From Gammaproteobacteria bacterium (GTDB lineage: Bacteria > Pseudomonadota > Gammaproteobacteria > Enterobacterales > Alteromonadaceae): 12,880 nucleotides of DNA. The notes beneath the pieces were generated by a model. It saw nothing but the letters and a program-made list of their open reading frames with translations, was not told the DNA's origin and ran no database searches. A program made the position numbers and the translations under genes. Location: assembly GCA_027484495.1 (NCBI GenBank), contig JAIXSW010000587.1, positions 1 through 12,880 of the forward strand. The letters run 5' to 3'. Below are positions 1 to 6,677 of the stretch, in pieces (positions within the stretch are counted from its first letter, which is position 1; the number at the start of each line of letters is the position of its first letter).

Positions 1-59
1 CTCGGAGTAGCTAGGAGTATCTGCGAACTTCACAATTCCAACTGAAAAATCACAGTGTA

Positions 60-65
60 TTGACA
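60..65 (+). promoter_or_regulatory. Possible -35 element for the lipoprotein gene
   Basis: A perfect TTGACA stands 70 bases before the lipoprotein start. No convincing -10 box lies 16-18 bases downstream, so this is only a weak promoter suggestion. Confidence 0.2.
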
Positions 66-135
66 CAAGGTTACAGTTGCCCTGCACGGTATTTCATAGG
101 CTAAAAATTCCTTTCACTGCCCGGGAGATACCGCG

Positions 136-840
136 ATGAAATTGACACGCTGGCTGCCATTGCCCTTTTGCTCGACCTTGTTGCTGACTGGATGTGATCA
201 CGACATAAATACTGGAAATTACGCTGACGTGCTTAGTTTTGATTTCCGCCATGGCAGCCAAAACTGGACAGCAGGCTTTAGTGATTATCTGATAAAACAC
301 GCCCCGCTCTACGAATTGGAAAGCGGCCTGCGCAACTTACCTGCAGGCTTTGAGTGTAGCGGATTTATGCTCAGTGGCCACAACCGCAGCGCAGACCTCT
401 TTATGTTCTTAAAACGCAAAATCAGCGGGCTCTCGCCGTCCAGTCGATACCGGGTCGAACTGAAGGTCACCTTCCTCAGTCCGGCCAGTAAAGATTGTGT
501 CGGCGTTGGCATTGGTGGGTCACCCGGTGAGTCAGTCTGGTTAAAGTTTGGTTATGCCGACAAAGAACCACAACAGGAAGGTTTCACCCTCAACGTACCA
601 AAAGGTGATCAGTCGGAAGACGGGACTCAGGCCAAAGTACAAGGGAATATTGCGACAGAGGCAGGTAAATGTGATAACACTGTTTACCGGACCAAGACGT
701 TAAAAAACACCGAAAAAGCCCTTGATTTGACCACCGATGCACAGGGTTCAATTTGGTTATTTGTCGGCACTGATTCTGGTTTCGAAGGTAAAACCACGTT
801 GTACTACCAGCAGATTGAAGTGAAGTTTACCCCGAAGTAA
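136..840 (+). CDS. Putative lipoprotein of unknown function (jelly-roll-like beta-rich domain)
   Basis: This is a 234-residue exported protein. Residues 1-20 form a lipoprotein signal: K2 and R5, a hydrophobic stretch, then the lipobox L-L-T-G-C with the lipidated Cys at 20. Residue +2 is Asp, which in E. coli favours retention in the inner membrane; applying that rule here is an inference. The mature part (about 30-234) is rich in predicted beta strands. It has conserved-looking blocks F-D-F-R-H-G, W-T-A-G-F-S-D-Y, G-H-N-R-S-A-D-L-F-M-F and G-G-S-P-G-E-S-V, and ends in a strand (I-E-V-K-F). The pattern recalls widespread hypothetical proteins that may bind ligands through a jelly-roll domain, but no catalytic motif is evident. 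The ATG start follows a good ribosome binding site, GGGAG at 123-127. No function is assigned. The neighbouring genes do not suggest one. Confidence 0.8.
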   Translation: MKLTRWLPLPFCSTLLLTGCDHDINTGNYADVLSFDFRHGSQNWTAGFSDYLIKHAPLYELESGLRNLPAGFECSGFMLSGHNRSADLFMFLKRKISGLSPSSRYRVELKVTFLSPASKDCVGVGIGGSPGESVWLKFGYADKEPQQEGFTLNVPKGDQSEDGTQAKVQGNIATEAGKCDNTVYRTKTLKNTEKALDLTTDAQGSIWLFVGTDSGFEGKTTLYYQQIEVKFTPK

Positions 841-904
841 ATTCAGCCTGTGCTGGCCGGCAACGCGGTTGCAGAGCCGATTCGTGTCACGGCGTAGCGG
901 GCTC

Positions 905-920
905 GCAGCTCACGAGCTGC
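905..920. repeat. Short inverted repeat between 840 and 993
   Basis: GCAGCTC and GAGCTGC form 7-bp perfect arms separated by two bases. A second small hairpin (GCAAC / GTTGC, loop GCG) lies at 860-872. Neither is followed by a T-run, so they do not look like intrinsic terminators. The rest of 841-992 shows no gene. Confidence 0.35.
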
Positions 921-992
921 AGAGTACCTGCTGCGCTATAGGTAACAACCATCCGGCGGTTTTTCACCAGCCTTTTGCCAATTGGAGCCACG

Positions 993-1412
993 ATGAACTT
1001 CCTGACGTCAATGCTCATCGGAAGCAGCGCATTGATTGCCTTTGTGTTAGGCGCTGTCCATCTTTTTTATACTTTTGCCGGTCGTAAGCTGCATCCCAGC
1101 GATATGGCAATCAAAACACAGCTTGAGCACACATCGCTTGTGATCACGCGAGAAACCACTATGTGGGCCGCCTGGCTTGGCTTTAATGCCAGTCACAGTC
1201 TGGGCGCCTTATTATTTGGCGCTGTTTATGGGTACCTTGCGCTGCTGCATAGCGCCTTGCTGTTCCAGTCGGCGTTCTTGCTCCTGCTTGGCCTGGCAAC
1301 TCTCAGCGGATATGTGTTTCTCGCCAGACGTTATTGGTTTAGTGTGCCCTTTCGGGGTTTTCTGCTCGCCATGGTGGCGTACGTCAGCGCGCTGCTCATC
1401 AACCTCAGCTAA
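993..1412 (+). CDS. Small four-helix integral membrane protein, unknown function
   Basis: This 139-residue protein is dominated by hydrophobic helices at about 7-28, 57-80, 83-110 and 120-138. A polar stretch with H-P-S-D-M and R-E-T-T-M lies between helix 1 and helix 2. Helix 1 carries H-L-F-Y-T-F, and the second helix carries a striking F-N-A-S-H-S-L-G-A motif (64-72), which recalls uncharacterised small membrane proteins found in many bacteria. No catalytic function can be assigned. The ATG at 993 is preferred because GGAG at 984-987 sits five bases upstream; an in-frame TTG at 975 has no comparable site. The gene is probably transcribed alone, with a hairpin at 1468-1495 behind it. Confidence 0.75.
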   Translation: MNFLTSMLIGSSALIAFVLGAVHLFYTFAGRKLHPSDMAIKTQLEHTSLVITRETTMWAAWLGFNASHSLGALLFGAVYGYLALLHSALLFQSAFLLLLGLATLSGYVFLARRYWFSVPFRGFLLAMVAYVSALLINLS

Positions 1413-1467
1413 CACCAGATCCGGCGGAATGTACCCGCACCGTGCAGCCAACTTATTCAGCCCGCCG

Positions 1468-1495
1468 ACGCCCTGAAAAAAAAATTTCAGGGCGT
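1468..1495. terminator. Perfect 11-bp hairpin with A-rich loop, possible terminator
   Basis: ACGCCCTGAAA and TTTCAGGGCGT pair perfectly around a loop of six A residues. The element lies between the membrane protein (ends 1412) and the serine hydrolase (starts 1565). There is no T-run after the right arm on either strand; the only homopolymer is the A9 run inside the element. It is therefore not a textbook intrinsic terminator, and could instead be an RNA-stability hairpin or a protein-binding site. Confidence 0.45.
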
Positions 1496-1564
1496 TGAAT
1501 CTAAAACCACATCCCTTTGCATCAGAGTCTTTGCAACCAGTATTGGACTGGACGGAGATAAAAC

Positions 1565-3004
1565 ATGCATTTTTTCAACAAGAAAATTTCCCGGCTGACT
1601 TTGCTTTGTGCGGCCTTCGCTACTGCGACGGCTTGGGCTGAAATCAGCTGGCCACAGACGCCGGCGGCACAACTGGCCAAACAGCGGCTGCAGGCTTTTA
1701 ACACCGGCGATGCAGCCAACTTACAAGCGTTCAAAACAGCACATGAACCCGATATGCAACTGGAGCGTGAACTGGCTTTCCGGCAGATGACGGGCGGCTT
1801 TGAGGCGTTGCGTGTAACACAGGACAATGCCGGACAAGTCACGGTGATTATTCGCGAACAAGATGGCGACCGGGTCGGCAGCATGACGCTGCAGCTGGAT
1901 GACAACAACTCAACGCGGGTTAAATCGGTCAGCCTAAAGCCGATGGCAATTGTGCCCACGGATTTGATGCCTACAAGGTTGTCCGAGCACGCTGCGCAAC
2001 AGCGGCTGCAAAGCAAAGCGCAGAAGCTGCTGGCAGAGGAACAATTCGCCGGCAACCTTTTGGTCGCTCGTGGCGGCGACATCCGTCTGCAGCAGCATTT
2101 TGGTGACGCCCGTCGCGACCCGGCACATAAAAATACCGCCAATACGCAATTCCGGCTCGGCTCTATGTACAAAATGTTCACGGCGATTGCCGTGCTGCAA
2201 TTAGTGGAGCGCGGTCAGTTGCGCCTTGATGCGCCGTTGGTCACTTATTTGCCTGATTATCCTAACAAAACACTTGCCCAACAAACCACGGTGCGGCACT
2301 TGCTGACCCATACCGGCGGCACGGGCGACATTTTTACTGATGAATATCAGCAACAAAGACTAAAAACCCGTGAGCACGCTGATTATGTCCGGTTGTTTGG
2401 ACACCGCGCGTCAGAGTTTACCCCCGGCAGTCGTGAGGCGTATTCCAACTACGGTTACGTGCTGCTTGGTGCTGTGATTGAACGGCGCACCGGTCAGTCT
2501 TACCACACCTATGTCCACGACCATATCTTCAAACCGGCCGGCATGCGCGCCACTGGCGCAGAACCGGAAGATCAGGTGCGCGCACAGCTATCGGTCGGCT
2601 ATATGCACACAGAAAAAGGCTTGGTGGACAATCGCGATACTTTGCCGTGGCGCGGCACTGCCGCAGGTGGCGGCTATTCGACCACCGGCGATCTGCAACT
2701 TTTTGCGCAGGCCTTGCTCAGCGGGAAATTGATATCAGAAAAAACACTGGCAGACGCGACCCGCAGTCAGACTCCCAGTGGTTTGTACGGCTTTGGTTTC
2801 CAACTGGGTGGTGAAGGCACCACCCGTCACTTCGGCCATGTCGGCGGTGCAGAGGGCATGAACGGCGCTTTACGTATTTATCCGGCGACGGCAGATGTGG
2901 TGATTGCCCTTTCCAATATGGACCCGCCCGCTGCAGAATCGCTGGTTGAATACTATGGTAACCGGATGCCGCTGGTGACGACTGTTACCACACAATCCAA
3001 ATAG
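1565..3004 (+). CDS. Exported serine hydrolase, beta-lactamase / PBP-like (class C fold)
   Basis: This 479-residue protein has a signal peptide (about 1-25, cleavage near A-W-A-E). An N-terminal domain of about 100 residues (26-130) follows, and then a beta-lactamase-family domain (Pfam PF00144 type, about 145-455). The three active-site motifs are visible: S200-M-Y-K203 (S-x-x-K, nucleophile Ser200 and base Lys203), Y293-S-N295 (Y-x-N), and H425-V-G427 in place of the K-T-G of classical enzymes. Y-x-N and H-x-G are usual for the esterase / D-aminopeptidase / low-activity members of this family, so true beta-lactamase activity is unlikely. It more probably acts on peptides, esters or cell-wall fragments in the periplasm. 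The ATG is preceded by GGAG at 1554-1557. The next gene starts 28 bases after the stop and leads into a sigma / anti-sigma pair, so they may be co-transcribed. Confidence 0.88.
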   Translation: MHFFNKKISRLTLLCAAFATATAWAEISWPQTPAAQLAKQRLQAFNTGDAANLQAFKTAHEPDMQLERELAFRQMTGGFEALRVTQDNAGQVTVIIREQDGDRVGSMTLQLDDNNSTRVKSVSLKPMAIVPTDLMPTRLSEHAAQQRLQSKAQKLLAEEQFAGNLLVARGGDIRLQQHFGDARRDPAHKNTANTQFRLGSMYKMFTAIAVLQLVERGQLRLDAPLVTYLPDYPNKTLAQQTTVRHLLTHTGGTGDIFTDEYQQQRLKTREHADYVRLFGHRASEFTPGSREAYSNYGYVLLGAVIERRTGQSYHTYVHDHIFKPAGMRATGAEPEDQVRAQLSVGYMHTEKGLVDNRDTLPWRGTAAGGGYSTTGDLQLFAQALLSGKLISEKTLADATRSQTPSGLYGFGFQLGGEGTTRHFGHVGGAEGMNGALRIYPATADVVIALSNMDPPAAESLVEYYGNRMPLVTTVTTQSK

Positions 3005-3032
3005 CCCCGCATAAAACAGTAGGTGTTTGCAG

Positions 3033-3410
3033 ATGACCATCGAAATGATGATACCGCTTTTAGTACTGGCAACGCCTGTTGCCCTGGTCGCCCTTGCCCT
3101 GCGCTTTGTTCGCCAGCAAACGGAGGCGCGTTATCGCACCTTGCTGCAACTGGCCGACAAAGGCGTCGACTTACCCTTAACGGTTTTGGCCGAGCAGCAC
3201 CAACCCCATGCTGATCGGCGGCGCGGGCTGGTTCTATTATGTGGTGGCATCGGTCTGATGCTGAGCTTACTGGTGTTGCCAGTGCAGAGTGATGAAGGGC
3301 AGCAGCTTGCAGATCTGTGGGGCCTCGGCCTGCTGCCAGTCATGCTGGGCCTTGGTTATCTCAGTAATTGGTGGCTCGATCAGCGTGCAGGCGCAGTGCG
3401 TGGTTCCTGA
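3033..3410 (+). CDS. DUF6249-like two-helix membrane protein
   Basis: This 125-residue protein has one membrane helix at about 5-25, a cytoplasmic-looking linker (R-x-x-T-E-A-R-Y-R-T-L-L-Q-L-A-D-K-G), a D-R-R-R-G motif (61-65), and a hydrophobic C-terminal half with helices at about 65-84 and 95-112. A short helix, then a 'L-A-D/E-K-G' linker, then 'R-R-G-L' before a two-helix hairpin is the pattern I associate with the DUF6249 family. The function is unknown, but such proteins are often encoded beside ECF sigma factors. The ATG at 3033 follows AGGTG at 3021-3025; an in-frame TTG at 3027 is less likely. The end overlaps the probable GTG start of the sigma factor by 11 bases, which suggests translational coupling. 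Confidence 0.7.
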   Translation: MTIEMMIPLLVLATPVALVALALRFVRQQTEARYRTLLQLADKGVDLPLTVLAEQHQPHADRRRGLVLLCGGIGLMLSLLVLPVQSDEGQQLADLWGLGLLPVMLGLGYLSNWWLDQRAGAVRGS

Positions 3411-3969
3411 AGTCGAATCACGCCTTGATCTGCTACTGATTAAACGCATCCTGCTGCATGAAGACCGGCAGGCGTTTAATCAGCTGGTCCGCAGGCATCA
3501 GAGCCACGTGCGCGCGCAATTGCGTCGCCTGTGCCGAAATGATCACGCCTTGGCAGATGATTTGGCGCAGGAAACCTTTCTGCTGGCGTGGCGGAAGTTG
3601 TCGCAATATCGCAGCGACGCGCGGTTTTCGACCTGGTTGTTTCGCATCGCACACAATTGTTTTTTGCAGGCGTATCGCCAGCAACCAAGGCATGAAGTGC
3701 AGGATGAAACTCCGCTTGACCAGGCGGCAGGACCGCGTCAGAGCGCGGGTTTGCAGCGTGATTTACAAAAGGCGCTGCAAGCGCTGCCAGAAGGCGAACG
3801 TGTAGTGATGCTCTATCACACGCAAATGGGCCTTAGCCATGAGGAAACGGCCGAAATCACCGGGTTGCCACTTGGCACGGTAAAAACGCACGCGACACGC
3901 GGCAGTGCACGTTTGCGCCAATGGCTGAAAGACTATCAAAGTAACGAGAGTACAGGAGTGACAACATGA
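3400..3969 (+). CDS. RNA polymerase ECF-family sigma factor
   Basis: This is a group 4 (ECF) sigma factor of 189 residues when started at GTG 3400. Region 2 spans about 20-92. It includes the core-binding / -10 recognition segment D-D-L-A-Q-E-T-F-L-L-A-W-R-K (53-66) and F-S-T-W-L-F-R-I-A-H-N (76-86). Region 4 spans about 120-176. It has the helix-turn-helix stretch L-S-H-E-E-T-A-E-I-T-G-L-P-L-G-T-V-K-T-H (145-164) that reads the -35 element. There is no ATG in a sensible place: the open frame extends back to an ATG at 3289, but that would overlap the upstream gene by 122 bases and add a stretch with no sigma homology. GTG 3400, or GTG 3385, is therefore the likely start, overlapping the preceding stop. 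The 3' end overlaps the next gene as ATGA. It likely activates its own operon and others on release from the downstream membrane protein. Confidence 0.88.
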   Translation: MVPEVESRLDLLLIKRILLHEDRQAFNQLVRRHQSHVRAQLRRLCRNDHALADDLAQETFLLAWRKLSQYRSDARFSTWLFRIAHNCFLQAYRQQPRHEVQDETPLDQAAGPRQSAGLQRDLQKALQALPEGERVVMLYHTQMGLSHEETAEITGLPLGTVKTHATRGSARLRQWLKDYQSNESTGVTT

Positions 3970-4289
3970 GTTTAAGCCGGGAAGAGCAAGACGATGACCT
4001 GCTGAACCAGCTGCTTCGCGACAGTGCAGCAGATCCGGTCCCCGATGAAGGTTTTGTCGATACCGTCATGTCACGCCTACCAGCGCCGCGCCGTCGCACT
4101 AACCGCGCCGTATGGCTGGGGCTGGCCTCAGGTGTTGGATTAGCGGCCTGGCAACTACAGGACAATCCAATGCTGAGTCATGTCGCCCGTGACTGGTCTG
4201 GCGGGCAATTCAGCCTGGCAAGTGCATTGGTGTTGGTACTGGTCGTCATGACAGCTTGCTGCACCAGCACCGGAGTCCTAACGAAGTAA
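3966..4289 (+). CDS. Small membrane-anchored protein, probable anti-sigma factor
   Basis: This 107-residue protein has an acidic N-terminus (E-E-Q-D-D-D-L-L-N-Q-L-L), then D-E-G-F-V-D-T-V-M-S-R-L-P (27-39). A basic patch R-R-R follows, then two hydrophobic segments at about 48-63 and 83-98. Small proteins with a 'D-x-G-F-x-x-x-V-M-x-x-L-P' stretch before paired membrane helices are commonly the cognate anti-sigma partner of an ECF factor. This role is inferred from that pattern and from the ATGA overlap with the sigma gene. It lacks the H-x-x-x-C-x-x-C motif of zinc-binding (ZAS) anti-sigma factors and the long periplasmic sensor domain many have, so its signal input must be different. Two Cys (98-99) sit at the end of the second helix. 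Confidence 0.68.
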   Translation: MSLSREEQDDDLLNQLLRDSAADPVPDEGFVDTVMSRLPAPRRRTNRAVWLGLASGVGLAAWQLQDNPMLSHVARDWSGGQFSLASALVLVLVVMTACCTSTGVLTK

Positions 4290-4362
4290 CCTGTAGTGTT
4301 CGTTGAATTCAGACCACAGCATTGGATGTTGACCCGTCGTTTTGTGTCAGTTGCGGACTTTG

Positions 4363-4418
4363 GCGACACCCGTTGTGCGACACCCGGTGTGTGACACCCA
4401 GTGTGTGACACCCAGTGT
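4363..4418 (+). repeat. Four tandem copies of a 14-bp near-palindromic repeat
   Basis: The units are GCGACACCCGTTGT, GCGACACCCGGTGT and two copies of GTGACACCCAGTGT, at 4363-4376, 4377-4390, 4391-4404 and 4405-4418. Each has ACAC and GTGT (TTGT in the first) flanking three central bases, so single units and junctions can both fold back. The last unit overlaps the 5' end of the broken alkylmercury-lyase reading frame. The rest of 4290-4400 shows no gene or clear promoter. Confidence 0.85.
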
Positions 4419-5054
4419 GCTTCGCTTCGCAAAAACCGCTACAGTCTGTATCAGCTCAGCCTGCGGGGATTGCGATGCTGCTTAATCACGGCGGAGCTGG
4501 AACATCTGCAGGATTATCACGGTGTCGTGTTGCACCCAAAAAGCAAAGAAGTCTGGGTGATGCACCCTTTCTCTGCGGCGCCGACCAACTTTTTTATCAA
4601 AGCCAATCACTGTTGCTGGTGGGGCAATTGTGCCTGATGTTCGATGGGCGCCGCCGCATTATTAAAGTGTGACCTCAGCATCACCACCACTGCCGGCGCT
4701 GAGTCTAAGCAGTTGGTGGTCCACGTCAAAGACGGACAAACCGACCACAATAATCTGCTGGTGCATTTTCCCATTCCGATGCAACAAGCCTGGGACAATG
4801 TCACTTATACCTGTAGCAACATGCTGCTGTTTGAATCGGAGCAAGACATTCTCAACTGGTGCCAACGCCACCGAATGCCAGTCGGCGATATCCAGCCACT
4901 GCAGCGAATTTGGCAGTTTTCACAAGTCTGGTATGGCAACCATTTGCGCCAGGATTGGCATAAATGGACTGTCGCCGAAGCCAGAGCACTGCTCCAGCAA
5001 TTTGATCTGCACGGGCGGATTTGGCACTTACCGTTGCAACAAGGCCGGTTTTAG
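4401..5054 (+). pseudogene. Alkylmercury lyase (MerB)-family gene interrupted by an in-frame TGA
   Basis: Two open stretches in the same frame, 4401-4634 and 4638-5054, are separated only by a TGA at 4635-4637. Together they read as a MerB-family (PF03243-type) protein. The blocks are Y-H-G-V-V-L-H-P, V-W-V-M-H-P-F-S-A-A-P-T, W-W-G-N-C-A-[TGA]-C-S-M-G-A-A, V-T-Y-T-C-S-N-M-L-L-F-E-S-E, N-W-C-Q-R-H, W-Y-G-N-H-L and T-V-A-E-A-R. In the family the TGA position is usually Trp (TGG), so a single G-to-A change would explain it. MerB cleaves carbon-mercury bonds using Cys96, Asp99 and Cys159. The Cys of N-C-A matches Cys96 and the Cys of Y-T-C-S matches Cys159, while the Asp99 position is Cys here. 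The N-terminus also looks short: only about 35 residues precede Q-D-Y-H-G, and the only upstream start is a GTG inside the tandem repeat. Most likely a decaying gene; readthrough or selenocysteine insertion are less likely alternatives. Confidence 0.72.
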
Positions 5055-5132
5055 CGCGCTACGAAAAATCGTAATGGCAGCCGGGTGCCTTTCAGCACTA
5101 AATTAGAGCACCACTTTGTTTTCGGAGCTTCT

Positions 5133-5531
5133 ATGCAAATCTCTACATACCTGTTATTTGACGGCAATTGCGCGCCAGCTTTTGCCTTTTATCAGCAAGT
5201 GTTTGGCGGCGAACTGCAGCTGACGACTGTCGGTGATTCGCCGATGCAACAGGCATTTCCGCCAGCGTTGCATCCGCGGGTGGTGCATGCCCGGCTCACG
5301 TCCCCGCTGATTGATATTGCCGCGTCAGACTGGCTGCATCCCACTGAGCAACCAAAACCGGGCAATCTGATGTGCCTTTATGTCAGCGGCGGTACTGCGC
5401 AAGCTACCACCACACTGTTTCAGCAGCTCAGCGCTGGTGCAACCGTCACAGACCCACTGACACAACACCCCTTTGGTTTATATGGTGCGTTAAACGACGC
5501 CTTTGGCGTGCGCTGGATGTTTCATGCCTGA
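5133..5531 (+). CDS. VOC-superfamily protein, PhnB / glyoxalase-like
   Basis: This 132-residue cytoplasmic protein has the typical PhnB/YjdN layout of a vicinal-oxygen-chelate fold. It opens with a strand (I-S-T-Y-L-L-F-D-G-N-C), then the helix A-F-A-F-Y-Q-Q-V-F-G-G-E (16-27), then G-D-S-P (34-37), a central strand with D-I-A-A-S-D (61-66), and the C-terminal block F-G-L-Y-G-A-L-N-D-A-F-G-V-R-W-M (114-129). The N-D-x-F-G-x-x-W ending is characteristic of this subfamily. Substrates for these proteins are mostly unknown, and the metal ligands of true glyoxalase I are not obvious. The ATG follows CGGAG (5123-5127). It is the last + strand gene of the left block, and its 3' end overlaps the convergent epimerase gene by 10 bases. 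Confidence 0.85.
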   Translation: MQISTYLLFDGNCAPAFAFYQQVFGGELQLTTVGDSPMQQAFPPALHPRVVHARLTSPLIDIAASDWLHPTEQPKPGNLMCLYVSGGTAQATTTLFQQLSAGATVTDPLTQHPFGLYGALNDAFGVRWMFHA

Positions 5532-6487
5532 GTGTCTGCGTGCCGGTCGACGCGGCTCAGCACATAACGCATTTTCGCCACAAAGGGCTGGCCCGGCCGG
5601 GTGAAATGGAATGGGAAACCTTTTTGGTTCGGCGAGTCCGGGAAAAACTGCGGTTCTAAACAGATGCCTTGGCGCGGTAAAAACGGGCTGTTCAGATGAT
5701 CGCCGCTATAGACCTGCAGGCCCGGATAATCCGAGCTGACACTCAGCGCTAAGTCACCCTGCGGGCTTAACAGCACAGCCGCCGCTTGCTGCAAATGACC
5801 ATGCACCACAAAGTTGTGGTCGAGCCGGGTGTCTGCCAGGAGGCGCGGCTGCTGAAAATCAAAGGCCGTGCCCTGTACTTTGCGCAGTTCACCGGTCGGA
5901 ATACAGTGCTCGTCGACCACGGCATAATGCGCTGCGGCCAGCTGCAGCTGATGCGCGTTCACATCAGCTACGCCGCCGGCCAAATTAAAATATGGATGCA
6001 AAGTCGGCCCAATCAGCGTGGCGCGACTGCTGCTGGCTTCCAAGGTGACCTGTAGCTCGGTTTGCTGCGTGTTGGGAGCCGTGAACTGATAATGAATGCG
6101 GAATGTTATGGGCCCGGGATAACCGCCCTGCCCGTCCGGAACTTCCGCCACCAGTACCAGACGGTCGCTGCTGTGCTCCTGCAGCTGCCACAGCAGCCGG
6201 TGCAAACCGATACTACCGCCATGCAGATGCTGCGCCCCTTCATTTTGTTCCAGTTGCACCAACTGCTGGTCCAGCATAAAACAACCACCGCCAATGCGGT
6301 TGGCATAAGGACCAACCACAGCACCAAGATAAAACGGGTCCTGCCGGTAATAGGCTGGCGCCGGATATCCTAAAATCAGCTCGCGCCGTGCGCCGGCAAG
6401 CGCCGTCGACCAGCGCTGTAAAATAGCGCCCTGTGCCAACACCACCAGTTCATCGCCATGCTGATTGATCAGAGAGAATTGCTTCAT
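5522..6487 (-). CDS. Aldose 1-epimerase (mutarotase), GalM-like
   Basis: This 321-residue enzyme interconverts alpha and beta anomers of free aldoses in the cytoplasm. Family motifs in order: G-P-Y-A-N-R-I (59-65), Q-H-L-H-G-G (86-91, first active-site His), T-L-H-P-Y-F-N-L-A-G-G (162-172, catalytic acid His164), L-D-H-N-F-V (222-227) and C-L-E-P-Q-F-F-P-D-S-P-N (276-287, catalytic base Glu278). Length and motif spacing fit GalM. No signal peptide is seen, so it acts inside the cell. The ATG at 6487 has AAGG seven bases upstream on the minus strand. The gene lies downstream of a XylE-like sugar porter on the same strand (gap 267 bases) and near xylan-degrading genes, so the physiological sugar is plausibly xylose or another product of hemicellulose rather than galactose alone. 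A perfect 15-base palindrome lies 16 bases before the start. Confidence 0.93.
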   Translation of the reverse strand: MKQFSLINQHGDELVVLAQGAILQRWSTALAGARRELILGYPAPAYYRQDPFYLGAVVGPYANRIGGGCFMLDQQLVQLEQNEGAQHLHGGSIGLHRLLWQLQEHSSDRLVLVAEVPDGQGGYPGPITFRIHYQFTAPNTQQTELQVTLEASSSRATLIGPTLHPYFNLAGGVADVNAHQLQLAAAHYAVVDEHCIPTGELRKVQGTAFDFQQPRLLADTRLDHNFVVHGHLQQAAAVLLSPQGDLALSVSSDYPGLQVYSGDHLNSPFLPRQGICLEPQFFPDSPNQKGFPFHFTRPGQPFVAKMRYVLSRVDRHADTQA

Positions 6488-6502
6488 CGCGTCGCCTTGT
6501 CC

Positions 6503-6517
6503 GCTGAAAGTTTCAGC
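6503..6517. promoter_or_regulatory. Perfect inverted repeat before the epimerase, candidate operator
   Basis: GCTGAAAGTTTCAGC has 7-bp perfect arms around one central base, ending 16 bases upstream of the epimerase start. Position and symmetry suit a dimeric repressor site, or a small hairpin in the mRNA leader. Which regulator would bind is unknown. Confidence 0.45.
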
Positions 6518-6677
6518 CTAGCTTGCGATTTCAGTGCTTTGAATGACTTTTGTTATTGATCCTGTTACGGAATTTGGTTGTTGCGCGGATACCGGGCCAG
6601 CAAGTAGACCTATAGGTTAGCCGTGCATACCAGCGGTTCACCCTTTGTATCCAACACCTGCCATCCGGCCAGAGATC

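Noticed and set aside
1522..2181. 219-residue open frame on the minus strand
   Set aside because: It lies wholly opposite the serine hydrolase, is rich in Cys/Arg/Ser with no domain pattern, and the plus-strand gene has all its active-site motifs.
3289..3399. N-terminal extension of the sigma factor from the ATG at 3289
   Set aside because: It reads through the DUF6249 gene in another frame and carries no sigma homology. GTG 3400 (or 3385) is better.
4363..4418. CRISPR array
   Set aside because: The units are directly contiguous with no spacers and only 14 bases long.
4645..4658. Possible SECIS-like hairpin after the TGA
   Set aside because: It has a short stem, a bulge and a three-base loop, and does not resemble known bacterial SECIS elements. 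It is kept only as a caveat under the TGA finding.
5060..5073. TACGA-AAAA-TCGTA hairpin after the MerB-like gene
   Set aside because: It has only five AT-rich pairs and no T-run, which is too weak to call a terminator.
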